Source of the DNA: Prorocentrum cordatum
Lineage: Eukaryota; Sar; Dinophyceae; Prorocentrales; Prorocentraceae
Assembly (NCBI GenBank): GCA_963575745.1
Contig: CAUYUJ010001733.1
Span: forward strand, 10,001 to 74,000
Direction of reading: 5' to 3'
DNA: 64,000 nt
The notes beneath the pieces were generated by a model. That model was not told the origin of the DNA. It did no database searches and saw only the letters and a program-made list of their open reading frames with translations. This document shows, piece by piece, positions 1-10,637 of the stretch. Each line of letters begins with the position of its first letter. Position 1 is the stretch's first letter. Both the position numbers and the translations under genes were made by a program.

Positions 1-349
1 AAAGAGGGGAGAAAGAGAGAGAGAGAGAACAAAAAAAAAGGAGACAGGAGAGGGGAGGGAGAAGGGAGGAGGGAGAAAAGGGAGAGGGGATAGGGCAGAG
101 AGGCATAAGGATGAGGGAAGAGAGGAGGGAGAGAGAAGGGAAGAGAGGAAGGAGGAGGGAGGAGGGAGGAGGGAGGAGGAGCATGAAGGTAAGAGCCTGA
201 ACGTTCGAGGAAGTCCTAGGCGAAAGCGCCGTTCCTGAAGGAAGTCTCGGGCGGGAGCCCACGACGGGCGGGCGATCCCCTGACGGGCGGGTCGGGCGGG
301 TGGGACATTCAAGCGGGATGCCTGAAAATGGCGAGAGCGCGAATACTGT
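1..349. repeat. Purine-rich tract and duplicated block, copy 1
   Basis: Bases 1-180 are almost pure G/A. Bases 180-349 hold a block with ACGGGCGGGTCGGGCGGG and GGGACATTCAAGCGGGATG that recurs nearly unchanged at 4630-4815. The GGGACATT word also recurs in the subtelomere-like repeats near 50,280-50,570. No coding signal is seen. Confidence 0.8.
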
Positions 350-703
350 GTAAATTGTAAGGGCGTCCTTGGAGCAGCGTGTTTCCTGAGCGTCGAAAGC
401 GCGATTTCTGAATAAATCGAATGGAAGTCACAGGTGAGAGCGCAATTCCTGAGTAAGATGTGAAAAGTTCTCTGGCGGGAGCGGGGGTCTTGATTAAATT
501 GCGAAGAAGTCTTGATTCAATTGCGAGGAAGTCTCAAGCGGGAGCGCCGTTCCTGAGTAAATTGCGAGGAAGTCTCAGATGGGAGCGGGGGTCCTGACTA
601 AATTGCGAGGGAATCACACGCGGGAGCACCGATCCTGAGTAAATTGTGAGGAAGTCTCAGGAGCGGGCGTCCTGAATAATTTTGGAGGGAGTCTCAGGCG
701 GGA
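350..703. repeat. Degenerate ~41-bp module array, copy 1
   Basis: Imperfect units built on GCGAGGAAGTCTC, then AAGCGGGAGC and a CCTGAGTAAATT end follow each other at about 41-43 bp. Related arrays lie at 4816-5135 and 10,195-10,425. No gene is seen. Confidence 0.75.
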
Positions 704-865
704 GCAGTTGTTGTTGTAATCCGGGGGGCCAGGGGCCCAGCTTGAGCACCAAGACTTTCCCTGTCAAAAAACAGGATGCATGCGTCGAGGGGCACGATTT
801 GATTGAGAAACAACAACATGCACCAGCAAGGAGGGATCAACAAAAATTATTCGTCATACCTGAAA
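704..865. repeat. Array-end block, copy 1
   Basis: A block running from GTTGTTGTTGTAATCC through CCCTGTCAAAAAACAGG closes the 41-bp array. It recurs at 5128-5210 and 10,423-10,500, each time between the modules and a triplet array or its former site. CCTGTcaaaaaACAGG can form a small hairpin. Confidence 0.7.
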
Positions 866-868
866 AAA

Positions 869-939
<71 letters not shown>

Positions 940-1081
940 GAACAAGAACAAGAACAAGAACAAGAACAGCAACAACAACAACAACAATAACAACAATAGC
1001 AACAGCAACAACAGCAGCAACAACAACAAGAACAACAACGACGACGACAACAAGAACAACAACGACGACGACGACGGAAAC

Positions 1082-1122
<41 letters not shown>

Positions 1123-1125
1123 CCT
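866..1125. repeat. CAA/CAG/GAC trinucleotide array
   Basis: About 260 bp of (CAA)n with embedded GAA, CAG and GAC triplets. It is open in several frames, giving apparent polyQ, polyN, polyT or polyL peptides; these are simple-sequence artefacts, not genes. Confidence 0.95.
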
Positions 1126-1450
1126 TTTTGCCCACATGCGCGATGCTTCCACACGAAGCATGCGACCATCACGATAACCATCCACGTAATGGGGGACCCT
1201 TGTTTCATCGCGGGGTCCGATATTCCCATCCCCAGATCTCCCGCCCAATGAGGTCTTGCATTGCAAACACTTCCTCCGAGGAAATTCAACATACCCCGCC
1301 TCGAAAACACATGCCCGCGCCTTGCTGCGCCGAGGCGAGACCGCCAGTGGAACCCCAGCGAAGGGTAAAGCACAAGGAAGTACCGAACGACAGGACTGCC
1401 TTGGTGGGGATGGGGGGTGTCGGCGGTGAGGTAAGGACCTGGCCCTGAAT
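1126..1450. repeat. Dispersed 340-bp block X, copy 1
   Basis: This non-tandem block contains CGAAGCATGCGACCATCACG and CCCATCCCCAGATCTC. It is repeated at 8184-8525 with high similarity, again directly after a CAA-type array. The two copies show a segmental duplication at a distance of about 7.05 kb. Confidence 0.85.
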
Positions 1451-1936
1451 AGAAAGGGAGGAAGTCTCGAGCAGGGTTGCTGTTGCGATTGGGAGCGGCG
1501 CCAATGCTGAAGAGGATATGGCGCTAGTCCAGCGTAAAACAAAACGAAGTCTCGGGCGGGAGCGCTGGTTTTGCCGGGGCGGCGGCTTTCGGCGGCGAGG
1601 AGGAACACCGCATTGAATAAGAAGGGAGGAAGCATCGAGCGGGAGCCGTGGTTTTGTCGGGACGGCGGCTGTCGGCGGCGAGGAACAGCACCGTCTTCAG
1701 GAAAAAGGGAGGAAGCCTCGAGCGGGAGCGTTGTTCTTGCTGGGAGCGGCACCAATTAAAAAAAGAGTTGGGCGCCAGTCCAACGTAAAACGGAAGGAAG
1801 CCTCGGGCGGGAGCGCTGGCTTTGTCGGGGCGGCGGTTTCGGCGGCGAGGAGGAACACCGCCTTGAGTAAGAAGGGACGAAGTATCGAGCGGGAGCCGTG
1901 GTTTTGTCGGGACGGGGGCTGTCGGCGGCGAGGAAC
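1451..1936. repeat. GTCTCGAGCGGGAGC module array, copy 1
   Basis: Imperfect units of roughly 50-75 bp contain GGAGGAAGTCTCGAGCGGGA, GGCGGCGAGGA and GGCGCCAGTCCAGCGTAAAAC. The longer second array is at 8526-9545. The run passes directly into the 77-bp satellite at about 1937. Confidence 0.8.
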
Positions 1937-2952
1937 TGAGGGCTTCGGTGGAGCTCCCTATGGGGCCACGAAGCGCTCTACTGAGTGAGCGAAAATGCCA
2001 AATTGGGTTACTGGGACGCATGCGGACGGTCCCACTAGGGGCTTCGGAGGAGCCCTTATGGGGCCACGAAACGCTGCACTGCGCAGGTGAAAATGCCAAA
2101 TTACATTTCCCGGACGCCTACGGACGGTGGCACTGGGGCCTTGGGTGGAGCCCCCTTATGGGGCCACGAAACGATACACTGGGTGGGTGAAAATGCCAAA
2201 TTGGACTTCCGGGGCGCATGCGGACGGGGGCACTGGGGCCTTCGGTGGAGCTCCATATGGGGCCACGAAACGCTGTACTGGGTGTGCGGGACGCATGCAA
2301 ACGGTAGCGCTGGGACCTTCGGTGGGGCTCCCTATGAGGCCACGAAACGCTGTACTGGGTCTGCGGGACGCATGCGGACGGTAGCACTGGGACCTTCGGT
2401 GGGGCTCCTTATGGGGCCACGAAACGCTGTACTGGGTGGGTGAAACGCAGAAAGGAAGGGGAAGAGGGCCACGAAACGCTGTACTGGGTATGCGGGACGC
2501 ATGCGGACAGTAGCACTGGAACCCTCGGTGGAGCTCCCTATGGGGCCACGAAACGCTGTACGTACTGGGTGTGCGGGACGCATGCGGACGGTAGCACTGG
2601 GACCTTCGGTGGGGCTCCCTATGGGGCCACGAAACGCTGTACTGGGTGTGCGGGACGCATGCGGACGGTAGCACTGGGGCCTTCGGTGGGGCATGGGGCC
2701 ACGAAACGGTGTACTGAGTGGGTGAAACGCAGGGAGGAGGAGGAGGAGGAGGGCCACGAAACGCTGTACTGGGTGTGCGGGACGCATGCGGACGGTAGCA
2801 CTGGGACCTTCGGTGGAGCTCCACATAGGGCCCCGAAACGCGGTACTGGGTGCGCGGGACGTATGCGAACGGTAGCACTGGGACCTTCGGTGGGGCTCCC
2901 TATGGGGCCACGAAACGCTGTACTAGGTGTGCGCGACGCCTGCGGACGGTAG
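1937..2952. repeat. 77-bp satellite, array 1
   Basis: Tandem units carry GACGCATGCGGACGGTAGCA, CTTCGGTGGGGCTCCCTATG and GGGCCACGAAACGCTGTACT; a full unit counts 77 bp. Some units are interrupted by short GGAGGAGGA stretches. Long open frames on both strands follow from stop-free units and are not called as genes. Confidence 0.93.
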
Positions 2953-3040
2953 GGAGGAGGGGGGGGGCACGAGAGGAGGAGAACGCGGGGACCGTCTCTT
3001 CAAAACGAGGACCCAACACCACAGGATGGTTGGGAAAAAA
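2953..3040 (+). repeat. Cassette tail (hairpin cap) after 77-bp array 1
   Basis: A purine-rich stretch leads into GTCTCTTCAAAACGAGGACC and then ACCCAACACCACAGGATGGT followed by TGGGAAAAAAA. CCCAAC...GTTGGG arms can pair. A very similar tail closes the unrelated 102-bp arrays (38,275-38,316, 40,155-40,205, 42,463-42,505, 44,040-44,090). Confidence 0.8.
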
Positions 3041-3053
3041 ATATCCTGGCGAA

Positions 3054-3090
3054 GATCCCAACCATACGCAGTTGTGGGTACCGTAATTGT
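3054..3090 (+). repeat. Cassette head before 77-bp array 2
   Basis: The head begins GATCCCAACCATACGCAG. Its TCCCAACCAT (3056-3065) is the exact reverse complement of ATGGTTGGGA (3026-3035) in the preceding tail, with a 20-nt spacer. Related heads occur at 13,118 and 15,485. Confidence 0.75.
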
Positions 3091-4372
3091 GAATATCTGC
3101 TTCGGTGCAGCTCCATATGGGGCCACGAAGCGCTGCAGTCGGCGAGGTAGAACGCTGTACCGTGTGGGTGGTGTGCCAAATTGGGTTTCCAGGACGCATG
3201 CGGACGGTCCCACTAAGGGCTTCGGTGGAGCTCCCTATGGGGCCACGAAGCGCTCTACTGAGTGAGCGAAAATGCCAAATTGCATTTCTGGGACGCATGC
3301 GGACGGTCCCACTAGGGGCTTCGGAGGAGCCCTTATGGGGCCACGAAACGCTGCACTGCGCCGGTGAAAATGCCAAATTACACTTCCCGAACGCATACGG
3401 ACGGTGGCACTGGGGCTTTGGGTGGAGCCCCCTTATGGGGCCACGAAACGCTGCACTGGATGAGTGAAAATGCCAAAGTGGGTTTCCGGGACGCATGCGG
3501 ACGGGGGCACTGGGGCCTTCGATAAAACTCCCTATGGGCCCACGAAACGCTGTACTGAGTGTGCGGGACGCATGCGAACAATAGCGCTGGGACCTTCGGT
3601 GGGGCTCCCTATGGGGCCACGAAACGCTGCACTGGGCGTGCGGGACGCATGCGGCCGGTAGCACTGGAACCTTCGGTGGGGCTCCCTGTGGGGCCACGAC
3701 ACGCTGTACTGGGTGGGTGAAACGCAGGAAGGAGGGGGAGGAGGGCCACGAAACGCTGTATTGGGTGTGCGGGACGCATGCGGACAGTAGCACTGGAACC
3801 CTCGGTGGAGCTCCCTATGGGGCCACGAAACGCTGTACTGGGTGTGCGGGACGCATGCGGACGGTAGCACTGGGACCTTCGGTGGGGCTCCCTATGCGGC
3901 CACGAAACGCTGTACTGGGTGTGCGGGACGCATGCGGACGGTAGCACTGGGGCCTTCGGTGGGGCATGGGGCCACGAAACGCTGTACTGAGTGGGTGAAA
4001 CGCAGGGAGGAGGGGGAGGAGGACCACGAAACGCTGTTCTGGGTGTGCGGGACGCATGCGGACGGTAGCACTGGGACCTTCGGTGGAGCTCCCTATGGGG
4101 CCACGAAATGCTGTACTGGGTGTGGGGGATGCATGCGGACGGTAGCACTGGGACCTTCGGTGGGGCTCCCTATGGGGCCACGAAACGCTGTACTGGTGTG
4201 CGGGCCGCATGCGGACGGTAGCACTGGGACCTTCGGTGGGGCTCCCTATGGGGAAACGAAACGCTGTACTGGGTGGGTGAAACGCAGGAAGGAGGGGGAG
4301 AAGGGCCCCGAAATGCTGTATGCGGACGGTGGAGGAGGAGGGGGAAGAGGAGGAGAGAAGGAGAACGCAGGG
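3091..4372. repeat. 77-bp satellite, array 2
   Basis: Second array of the 77-bp satellite, same unit order as array 1 including the GGAGGAGG interruptions. Its first units (ATTGGGTTTCCAGGACGCAT type) mirror those at 2000-2130, so the two arrays probably arose by duplication of a whole array. Confidence 0.92.
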
Positions 4373-4660
4373 ACCGTCTCTTCAAAACGAGGACCCACAT
4401 GATGTTTGGGAAAAAGACAAGTAAGAGAGGTAGAGAAAAAGAGGGAGAGAGGGGAGAGAGAGGGGAAAGAGAGAGAGAGAGAGAAACAAAAAGAAAGAGG
4501 GAGGGAGGAGGCAGGAGAGGGGAGGGCGAAGGGAGGAGGGAGAGGGAGAGGGGGTAGGGCAGAGAGGCATAAGGATGAGGGAAGAGAGGAGGGAGAGAGA
4601 AGGGAGGAGAGGAGCGAGGAGGGAGGAGGGAGAGGGAGGAGGAGCAGGAAGGTAAGAGCA
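4373..4660. repeat. Tail of array 2 and purine-rich tract, copy 2
   Basis: GACCGTCTCTTCAAAACGAG and a weaker tail hairpin are followed by about 230 bp of G/A-rich sequence resembling bases 1-180. Confidence 0.75.
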
Positions 4661-5300
4661 TTAACGTTCGAGAAAGTCCTAGGCGAAAGCGCCGTTCCTG
4701 AAGGAAGTCTCGGGCGGGAGCCCACGACGGGCGGGCGATCCCCTGACGGGCGGGTCGGGCGGGTGGGACATTCAAGCGGGATGCCTGAGTATGGCAAGAG
4801 CGCGAGTACTGAGTAAGTGTTGGAACGGCGTTCTTGGCGCAGCGTGTTTCAAAACGCGATGTCTAAATACATGGCATAGAAGTCACCAGCGAGAGCGCAA
4901 CTCCTGAATAAAATGTGAAGGGTTCTCTGGCGGGAGCGGGGGTCTTGATCAAACTGCGAGGAAACCTTTATTCAATTGCAAGGAAGTCTCAAGCGGGAGC
5001 GCCGTTCCTGAGCAGCGGGGGTCCTGACTAAATTGCGAGGAAGTCACAGGCGGGAGCACCGATCCTGAGTAAATTGTGAGGAAGTCTCATGAGCGGGGGT
5101 CCTGAGTAAATTTGGAGGGGAGTCTCAAGCGGGAGCCGTTGTTGCTGTAATCCTGGGGGCCAAGGGCCCAGTTTGAGCACCAAGACTTTCCCTGTCAAAA
5201 AACAGGGTGCGAACGTCTAGGGGCACACTTTGATTGAGAAAAAACAGTAGGCACCGGTGAGGGGGGATCAACCATACTGATTCTTCGGAAATTAAAATTC
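4661..5300. repeat. Duplicated block and 41-bp modules, copy 2
   Basis: This repeats 200-860: the ACGGGCGGGTCGGGCGGG block, the 41-bp modules and the CCCTGTCAAAAAACAGG array-end block appear in the same order. Together with the start of the window it shows that a unit of at least 4.4 kb was duplicated. Confidence 0.85.
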
Positions 5301-5310
5301 AACAACAGCA

Positions 5311-5411
5311 ACAATGACGACGACGACGACGACGACAACGACAACGACAACGACAATGACAACGACGACAACAACAATCACACAAACAGCAGCAACAGCA
5401 ACAGCGACAGC

Positions 5412-5450
<39 letters not shown>

Positions 5451-5466
5451 AACAACAACAACAATC
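5311..5466. repeat. GAC/CAA/CAG trinucleotide array
   Basis: Simple (GAC)n passing into (CAA)n. It is at the position that the CAA array holds in the first copy of the duplication. Confidence 0.95.
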
Positions 5467-6257
5467 ATTTTACCCGAACGCTCAGTGTTCTCCCCAGTGC
5501 CAGGGTTTTCTTGCGACACCAGCCAATACCCCCACTTCGTGGGGGGGCCGTTCAAGCTCTACCAAATATCCAAACGACTCTTCGAGACCACCCACACCCA
5601 GCTTCCCGCCCTATGACGTTGGGACACTTCACTTCGTGGCGTGCGGACGACCCTGGCTACTACACTGGCGTGGGGTACACACCCACAGAGGTTGATCACA
5701 TCTGTTACATATGATGTGGTACACGGTACACGTGAGATGGTACGCAGTGCCAAGATAGTTGGTCACATTTTTGGGGCAAATTCGTGGGGATGCGATTACA
5801 GAAGTACATGTGTTACACTGATGTTATACAGTCCCAAGGATGACGCATGCATTGCTCATAGACTCATGGCGCTATGATCCTAACTCTCAGTGCCCAACGC
5901 GCGCGTGCACAGCCAGACGGAGGGAGAGAAACACATGTATACAAGGTTCGTGACATACGCACGGTCCACCATGTTGTAAACGATCGCATGCACGGTAAGT
6001 TCTGAAATTATACGTATGTACAAGCAGACATGCGAGGGAGAAAGGGAGATGGCCATCGACAGTTCCAATACGGCTCCAAGGCGGAAGAGGGGGAGGAGGA
6101 GCAGGACAAGGAGGAAAGGAGAGAAGCGAGAAAGGAAGAACGCAGACGGCGCGGCTCTGGACACAAAGGGGTGCCATACTTTCTCCTGCTTTCGCAAACA
6201 GGTCCAGTCACACGTAGGGGTATACTCAACCGAATGGTCTTCGCATCCAGAAGCATA
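5467..6257. other. No recognised feature
   Basis: Mixed-composition sequence without a tandem repeat or a convincing frame. Bases 6030-6150 are purine-rich. It may be the 3' flank of the minus-strand frame at 6258-6887. Confidence 0.5.
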
Positions 6258-6887
6258 CTAAAGGCGCGACGCATCGTCGTCTGCGATGGCGCGGAGCGGG
6301 CGCGTGGGTGCCCGGCTGCCTGGCTGATACACGTGCGGGCCTGGCTGATACCCGTGCGGTCCCAGATGCCCAATGAGATTGCCGATACGCCTGCTGGCGG
6401 GAAGGCCGGTGCTTGCATACGGCAGTGCTACCGCGAGCACGTTGTGGACCTGCGGTGGCAAGGCCTGGTAATCGAGCATGTTCGGAAGCTCGTCGCTCTG
6501 ACCATACGACCGCCATACGGGCAACCACCACCACTGGTCTTGACGCGGATACGTGATCTCTGTGCCGACCTCAGGGGATACGTTCCAAAGGGCCATTTTC
6601 TGCGGGTCCGTACCCATGAAGGCCGCGTGGTACGCAATGAATACGTCCAAGGTGGCCAGGGCCCTGTAGGAGAGGCCGGATACGATCTCCGCATGAATGG
6701 GAATAGCGAGCTGACCGAGCAAATACCGCATACTGCGATACACCCACTTGCACGCCTGGTGACTAGCATTGATACCCTTTGCCCGGAGCGCCTGATGCAA
6801 ATAATACGCACTCTCGCAGTCGGCCAAGGGAGGCCGCGACAGCTCAGGGCCATACTGCTCGTGAAGGTCTTTCGCCGTCAAAGCCAT
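6258..6887 (-). CDS. Unassigned protein, 209 aa
   Basis: This frame starts at an ATG (complement of 6885-6887), begins MALTAKDLHEQYGPEL and ends at TAG (6258-6260). Composition is balanced, unlike the surrounding repeat-derived frames, with clusters such as ACKWVYRSMRYLLG and a tryptophan run (QWWWLPVWRSYG) at about residues 119-130. The C-terminus is rich in G, P, H and Y. I see no signal peptide, membrane span or known catalytic motif and do not recognise the family. The frame stays open upstream into a GGCC/CAAG-type short repeat (6950-7290) that looks non-coding, so I choose the ATG at 6887. It could be a single-exon gene, an exon of a larger gene or part of a mobile element. Confidence 0.45.
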   Translation of the reverse strand: MALTAKDLHEQYGPELSRPPLADCESAYYLHQALRAKGINASHQACKWVYRSMRYLLGQLAIPIHAEIVSGLSYRALATLDVFIAYHAAFMGTDPQKMALWNVSPEVGTEITYPRQDQWWWLPVWRSYGQSDELPNMLDYQALPPQVHNVLAVALPYASTGLPASRRIGNLIGHLGPHGYQPGPHVYQPGSRAPTRPLRAIADDDASRL

Positions 6888-6949
6888 GATCCAAGAACAC
6901 AGGCGATACCTTGATCCGAGATGGCTACGGATATGTGCGTCAGCAGTCG

Positions 6950-7290
6950 GGGGCCTTCCTGGGGCCGCTTGGGGTCCTCTTGGGGAAGGGGGGAAGCCTC
7001 CTGGCGCGGTTTGGGGTCCACTTGAGAGCCTTTGGGGGGCTCCTTGGAACCATCTTGGGGCCTCTTGGGGGCTTATTGGACCCTCACGGCGGACTCTTGG
7101 GGCCTCTAGAACGCCTCCTGGGGCCATCTTGGGGGTCTCTTGGAGCCACCTTGGAGCCTCTCTGGAACCTCTTGGGGGCCTCTTGGAGTCCTCTTGAAGC
7201 CTCTTGGGACCATCTTGGGCGCCTCTTTGGGCCTCATGGACGCCTCTTGGGGCCATCTTGCGCGCCTGTTGGGGCCATCTTGGGTTTTAA
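6950..7290. repeat. Short degenerate repeat, CTTGGGGCC type
   Basis: Units of roughly 12-18 bp such as CCTCTTGGGGCCATCTTGGG and CTTGGAGCCTC follow each other. The reverse-complement theme (GCCCAAGATGGCCC) recurs at 16,185-16,275 and 18,290-18,990. Confidence 0.75.
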
Positions 7291-7957
7291 AGATTCATCA
7301 AGAGACCGCGAATGGATTTCGAGATTTTTCGGATGAGAAAGTAGTGCGTTTTCATATGTTTTCTGAACATCGCATCTTGAAATTATTGAAAACCCATTGT
7401 GTTTGGCAGGATTTCGACATGCGCGCGCGGCGGCCGCGCGCATGTGCACTTCGTCTCATTTTTTGCAAGGGATGGTGGCCCTCGCAGGCGCGCAACCGTT
7501 GTTGGAGAAGTTCAAAGCACCTGAAGAAGTAGCACGCAAAGACCCTTTTGACAGAAATGTTTAAAAAGTGGTGTGTTTCCTATGAATCCGCAAGAGCGCG
7601 CGGAAGGACATTTTGACAATTTTTTCTTAAAAAACCATTGGGTTTTTGATGTTTTTATGTTAAAATCGCTACGAAACCTAAGGTTTTGGAAGGATTTCGT
7701 CTTGCGAGCGCGAATGTCCACTTTACCTTATTTTTTGCAAGGGATTCTTGAAATTTGATCAACTAAGAACAAGAATTTTCATTTTCTATTGTTTTTTGCA
7801 AGGGAAAACGAGCGTCAACAAAAAACCGGATCCGGGGGTAATCCACTTTTCTGAAGCTTTCGCAGAAAAATGATGAAAATGTAGCTGCGGCCTAGGTTTT
7901 GGGCGGGGGGCGTGCACCAGGGGGTCCAACAATAATAATTCTTTAGAAGTAATAGTG
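7291..7957. other. AT-richer spacer with an internal imperfect duplication
   Basis: Two related stretches (about 7390-7480 and 7630-7750) share AAACCATTG-type, GGATTTCG and ATTTTTTGCAAGGGA words. A related CGCGCTTGTGCACTTTGTCG word is at 50,830. No gene is seen. Confidence 0.5.
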
Positions 7958-8183
7958 TTCAACAACAACAACAATCGCAACAACAACCAAAACAACAATA
8001 ACCACAACAACACCAACGACAACAACAACGACAAGAACAACAACAACATCATCATCACCGTCATCATCGACAGAAAACTGCACAACCATAACAATAACGA
8101 TAGCACGGACATTAACAACAACAATAACAATAACAACAACAATAACAACAACGACTACAACAACACCAACAACAACAACAATC
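7958..8183. repeat. CAA-type trinucleotide array with CAT/AAC variants
   Basis: Simple (CAA)n with embedded ATC, GAC and AAT triplets, lying directly before block X copy 2, just as the array at 866-1125 precedes copy 1. Confidence 0.95.
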
Positions 8184-8525
8184 ATGTTACCCTCATGCGC
8201 GGTGTTTCCACACGAAGCATGCGACCATCACGATAACCATCCCCATCATGGGGGACTCTTATTCTATATCGGGGTCCGTTTTTCCCATCCCCAGATCTCC
8301 AGCCCAATGAGGTTTTGCAAACACCTCCTCCGAGGAATTTCAACATATCCCACCTCGAAAACGCATGCCCGCGCCTTGTTGCGCGGATGCGAGACCGCCA
8401 GTGGAGCCCCAGCCACGGGTGAAGCACAAAGACGTATCGAGCGGGAGGATTGCCTTGGTGGAGATGGGGTTTGTCGGCGGCGAGGCAAGGACCTGGCCCT
8501 GAATAAAAGGGGGGAAGTCTCGAGC
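8184..8525. repeat. Dispersed 340-bp block X, copy 2
   Basis: Near-identical to 1126-1450, with small indels (for example the loss of GTCTTGCATT near 8312). It is followed by the same class of GTCTCGAGCGGGAGC modules. Confidence 0.85.
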
Positions 8526-9545
8526 ATGGCCGCTGTTGTTGCTGGGAACGGCGCCAATGCTGAAGAGAGTGGGGCGCTAGTCCAGCGTGAAACAAAACGA
8601 AGTCTCGAGCGGGAACGTTGGTTTTGTTGGGACGGCGGTTGTCGGCGGCGAGGAGGAACACCGCCTTGAGTAAGAAGGGAGGAAGCATCGAGCGGGAGCC
8701 GTGGTTTTGTCGGGACGGGGGCTGTCGGCGGCGAGGAACAGCACCGTCCTGACGAAAAAGGGAGGAAACCTCCAGCGGCTGGGAGCGGCGCCAATTCAAA
8801 AGAGAGTAGGGCGCCAGTCCAGCGTAAAACGGGAGGAAGTCTCGGGCGGGAATGCTGGCTTTGTCGGGGCGGTGGTTCTCGGCGGCGAGGAGGAGCACCA
8901 CCTTGAGTAAAAAAGGGAGGACGTCTCAAGCGGGAGCGTCGTTGTTGCTGGGGGCGGCACCGATGAGAGAGAAAAAGACGCGCGCCAGTCCAAGGCAAAA
9001 TGGGAGTAAGTCTCGAGCGGTAGCGCTGGTCTTGTTGGGACGGCGGCTGTCAGCGGTGAGCAGGAGCACCAGCCCTTAGTAAAACAGGAGAAATCGCGAG
9101 CGGGAGCCGTGGTTTTGTCAGGACGGGGGCTGTCGGCGGCGAGGAACAGCACCGTCCTGAGGAAAAAAAAGCGGAAACCTCCAGCGGGAGCGTCGTTCTT
9201 GCTGGGAGCGGCGCCATCTCAAAAGAGAGTAGGGCGCCAGTCCAGCGTAAAACGGGAGGAAGTCTCGGGCTGGAGCGCTGGTTTTGTCGGGGCGGCGGTT
9301 TTCGGCGGCGAGGAGGAGCACCGCCTTGAGTAAAAAGAGAAGAAATCTCGAGCGGGAGCGTTGTTGTTGAAGGGGGGCGGCGCCGATGAGAGAAAGAGTA
9401 GCGCGCCTGTCCAAGGAAAAACGGGAGGAAGTCTCGAGCGGGAGCGCTGGTTTTGTTGAGACGGCTGCTTTCGGCGGCGAGCAAGAGCACCGGCCCTGAG
9501 TAAAAAGAAAGAAGTCTAGAACGGGAGCGTTGTTGTTGTTGGGGG
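8526..9545. repeat. GTCTCGAGCGGGAGC module array, copy 2
   Basis: About 1 kb of imperfect 50-80-bp modules with GGAGGAAGTCTCGGGCGGGA, TCGGCGGCGAGGAGGA and GCGCCAGTCCAGCGTAAAAC. It is roughly twice as long as the copy at 1451-1936, so the array has expanded or contracted since duplication. Confidence 0.8.
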
Positions 9546-9595
9546 GCCGGTTTTACCGGTCCCCCAAACCGCTTGAGAATGAGCCTCATTCTCAA
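9539..9595. other. Twin hairpins
   Basis: TTGGGGGG-CCGG pairs with CCGG-TCCCCCAA (9539-9567, one bulge). TTGAGAATGAG (9573-9583) pairs perfectly with CTCATTCTCAA (9585-9595) around a single C. They sit between the module array and the next CAA array. Confidence 0.7.
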
Positions 9596-9675
9596 TGAAA
9601 ATGCAGCCGGCGCCTCGGCGAGAGCGCCAGGGCGCCTCTAAGGGGTCCAACAATGATAACTGTTTATTAGTTAAC

Positions 9676-9996
9676 ATTCAACACTGACAACACCAACAAC
9701 AACAACAATAACAACAGCAACACCAACAACAGCAACAGCAATAACATCATCATCAGCATCATCATCAACAACAAACAACAATAATCACAACAACAACAGC
9801 AGCAGCAGCAACAGCAAAACAGCAACAACAACAACGACGACGACAACAACAACATCGACGACAACGACAACAACATCGACGACGACAACACCACCACCAA
9901 CAACAACAACAACAAGAACAACAACGACGACGACGACGCCAACAACAATGACAACGACAACTACAACAGCAACAACAATAACAATCATAATCATTT
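9676..9996. repeat. CAA/GAC/CAG trinucleotide array
   Basis: About 320 bp of simple triplets with many interruptions. Confidence 0.95.
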
Positions 9997-10194
9997 TAAA
10001 ACTGTTCGCTCTGATCTGCTCACATTGCCATTCAACACGTATACCCCAAATCCTTGATGCCCGCCCTCTTCGTTTTCGATCTTACCCCCCCTTAGGGGTA
10101 GACTTGTCGTACTTGCAACGTGTATTTCGTGCAGCCCCCAAGGCAGGGGAAGAGAGGACGGATGGAAGGCAGGGACAAGGTGCAGGCGGGTTGT
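9997..10194. other. No recognised feature
   Basis: A short unique stretch between the CAA array and the next 41-bp modules. No frame or repeat stands out. Confidence 0.5.
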
Positions 10195-10505
10195 TGAAGC
10201 GTGCGTCCTGCGTGAATCGCGAGGATGTCTCGAGCGATAGCGCGATTCTCAACAAAATCGTGCAGAAGCTCACAGCGAGAGCGTGATTCCTGTGTCGAGG
10301 ACGCGGCGTCGGAATAAATCGCGAGGAAGTCCCACGCGAGAGCGCGATTCCCGTATGAATTGTAGGGAAGTCCCGCGCGAGAGCGCCATTTGGGAATAAA
10401 TTGTGAGGAATCATCCAGCGGGAGCCGTTGTTGTTGTAAACCGGGGGCCAATGGCGCAGTTTCGTGACACCTCGATTTACCCTGCAAAAAAACAGGGTGC
10501 GAGCC
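10195..10505. repeat. 41-bp modules and array-end block, copy 3
   Basis: CGCGAGGAAGTCCCACGCGA modules are followed by GTTGTTGTTGTAAACCGGGG and a CCCTGCAAAAAAACAGGGTG hairpin. It is the most diverged of the three copies. Confidence 0.75.
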
Positions 10506-10637
10506 ACGGGAGAAGCACATGAATTGAAAAATGCACTGGTTACTGGGTAGGGGGGGTCAACAACAAGTATCCTTTAGAAATGAGAATTCACCAAAGGCTT
10601 CCCCTGTGGACAGCTCACAACAGTAAAGAAAAAACTA

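Noticed and set aside
682-1177. PolyQ, polyN or polyL proteins at the CAA arrays
   Set aside because: Simple triplet repeat read in all frames; no flanking domain.
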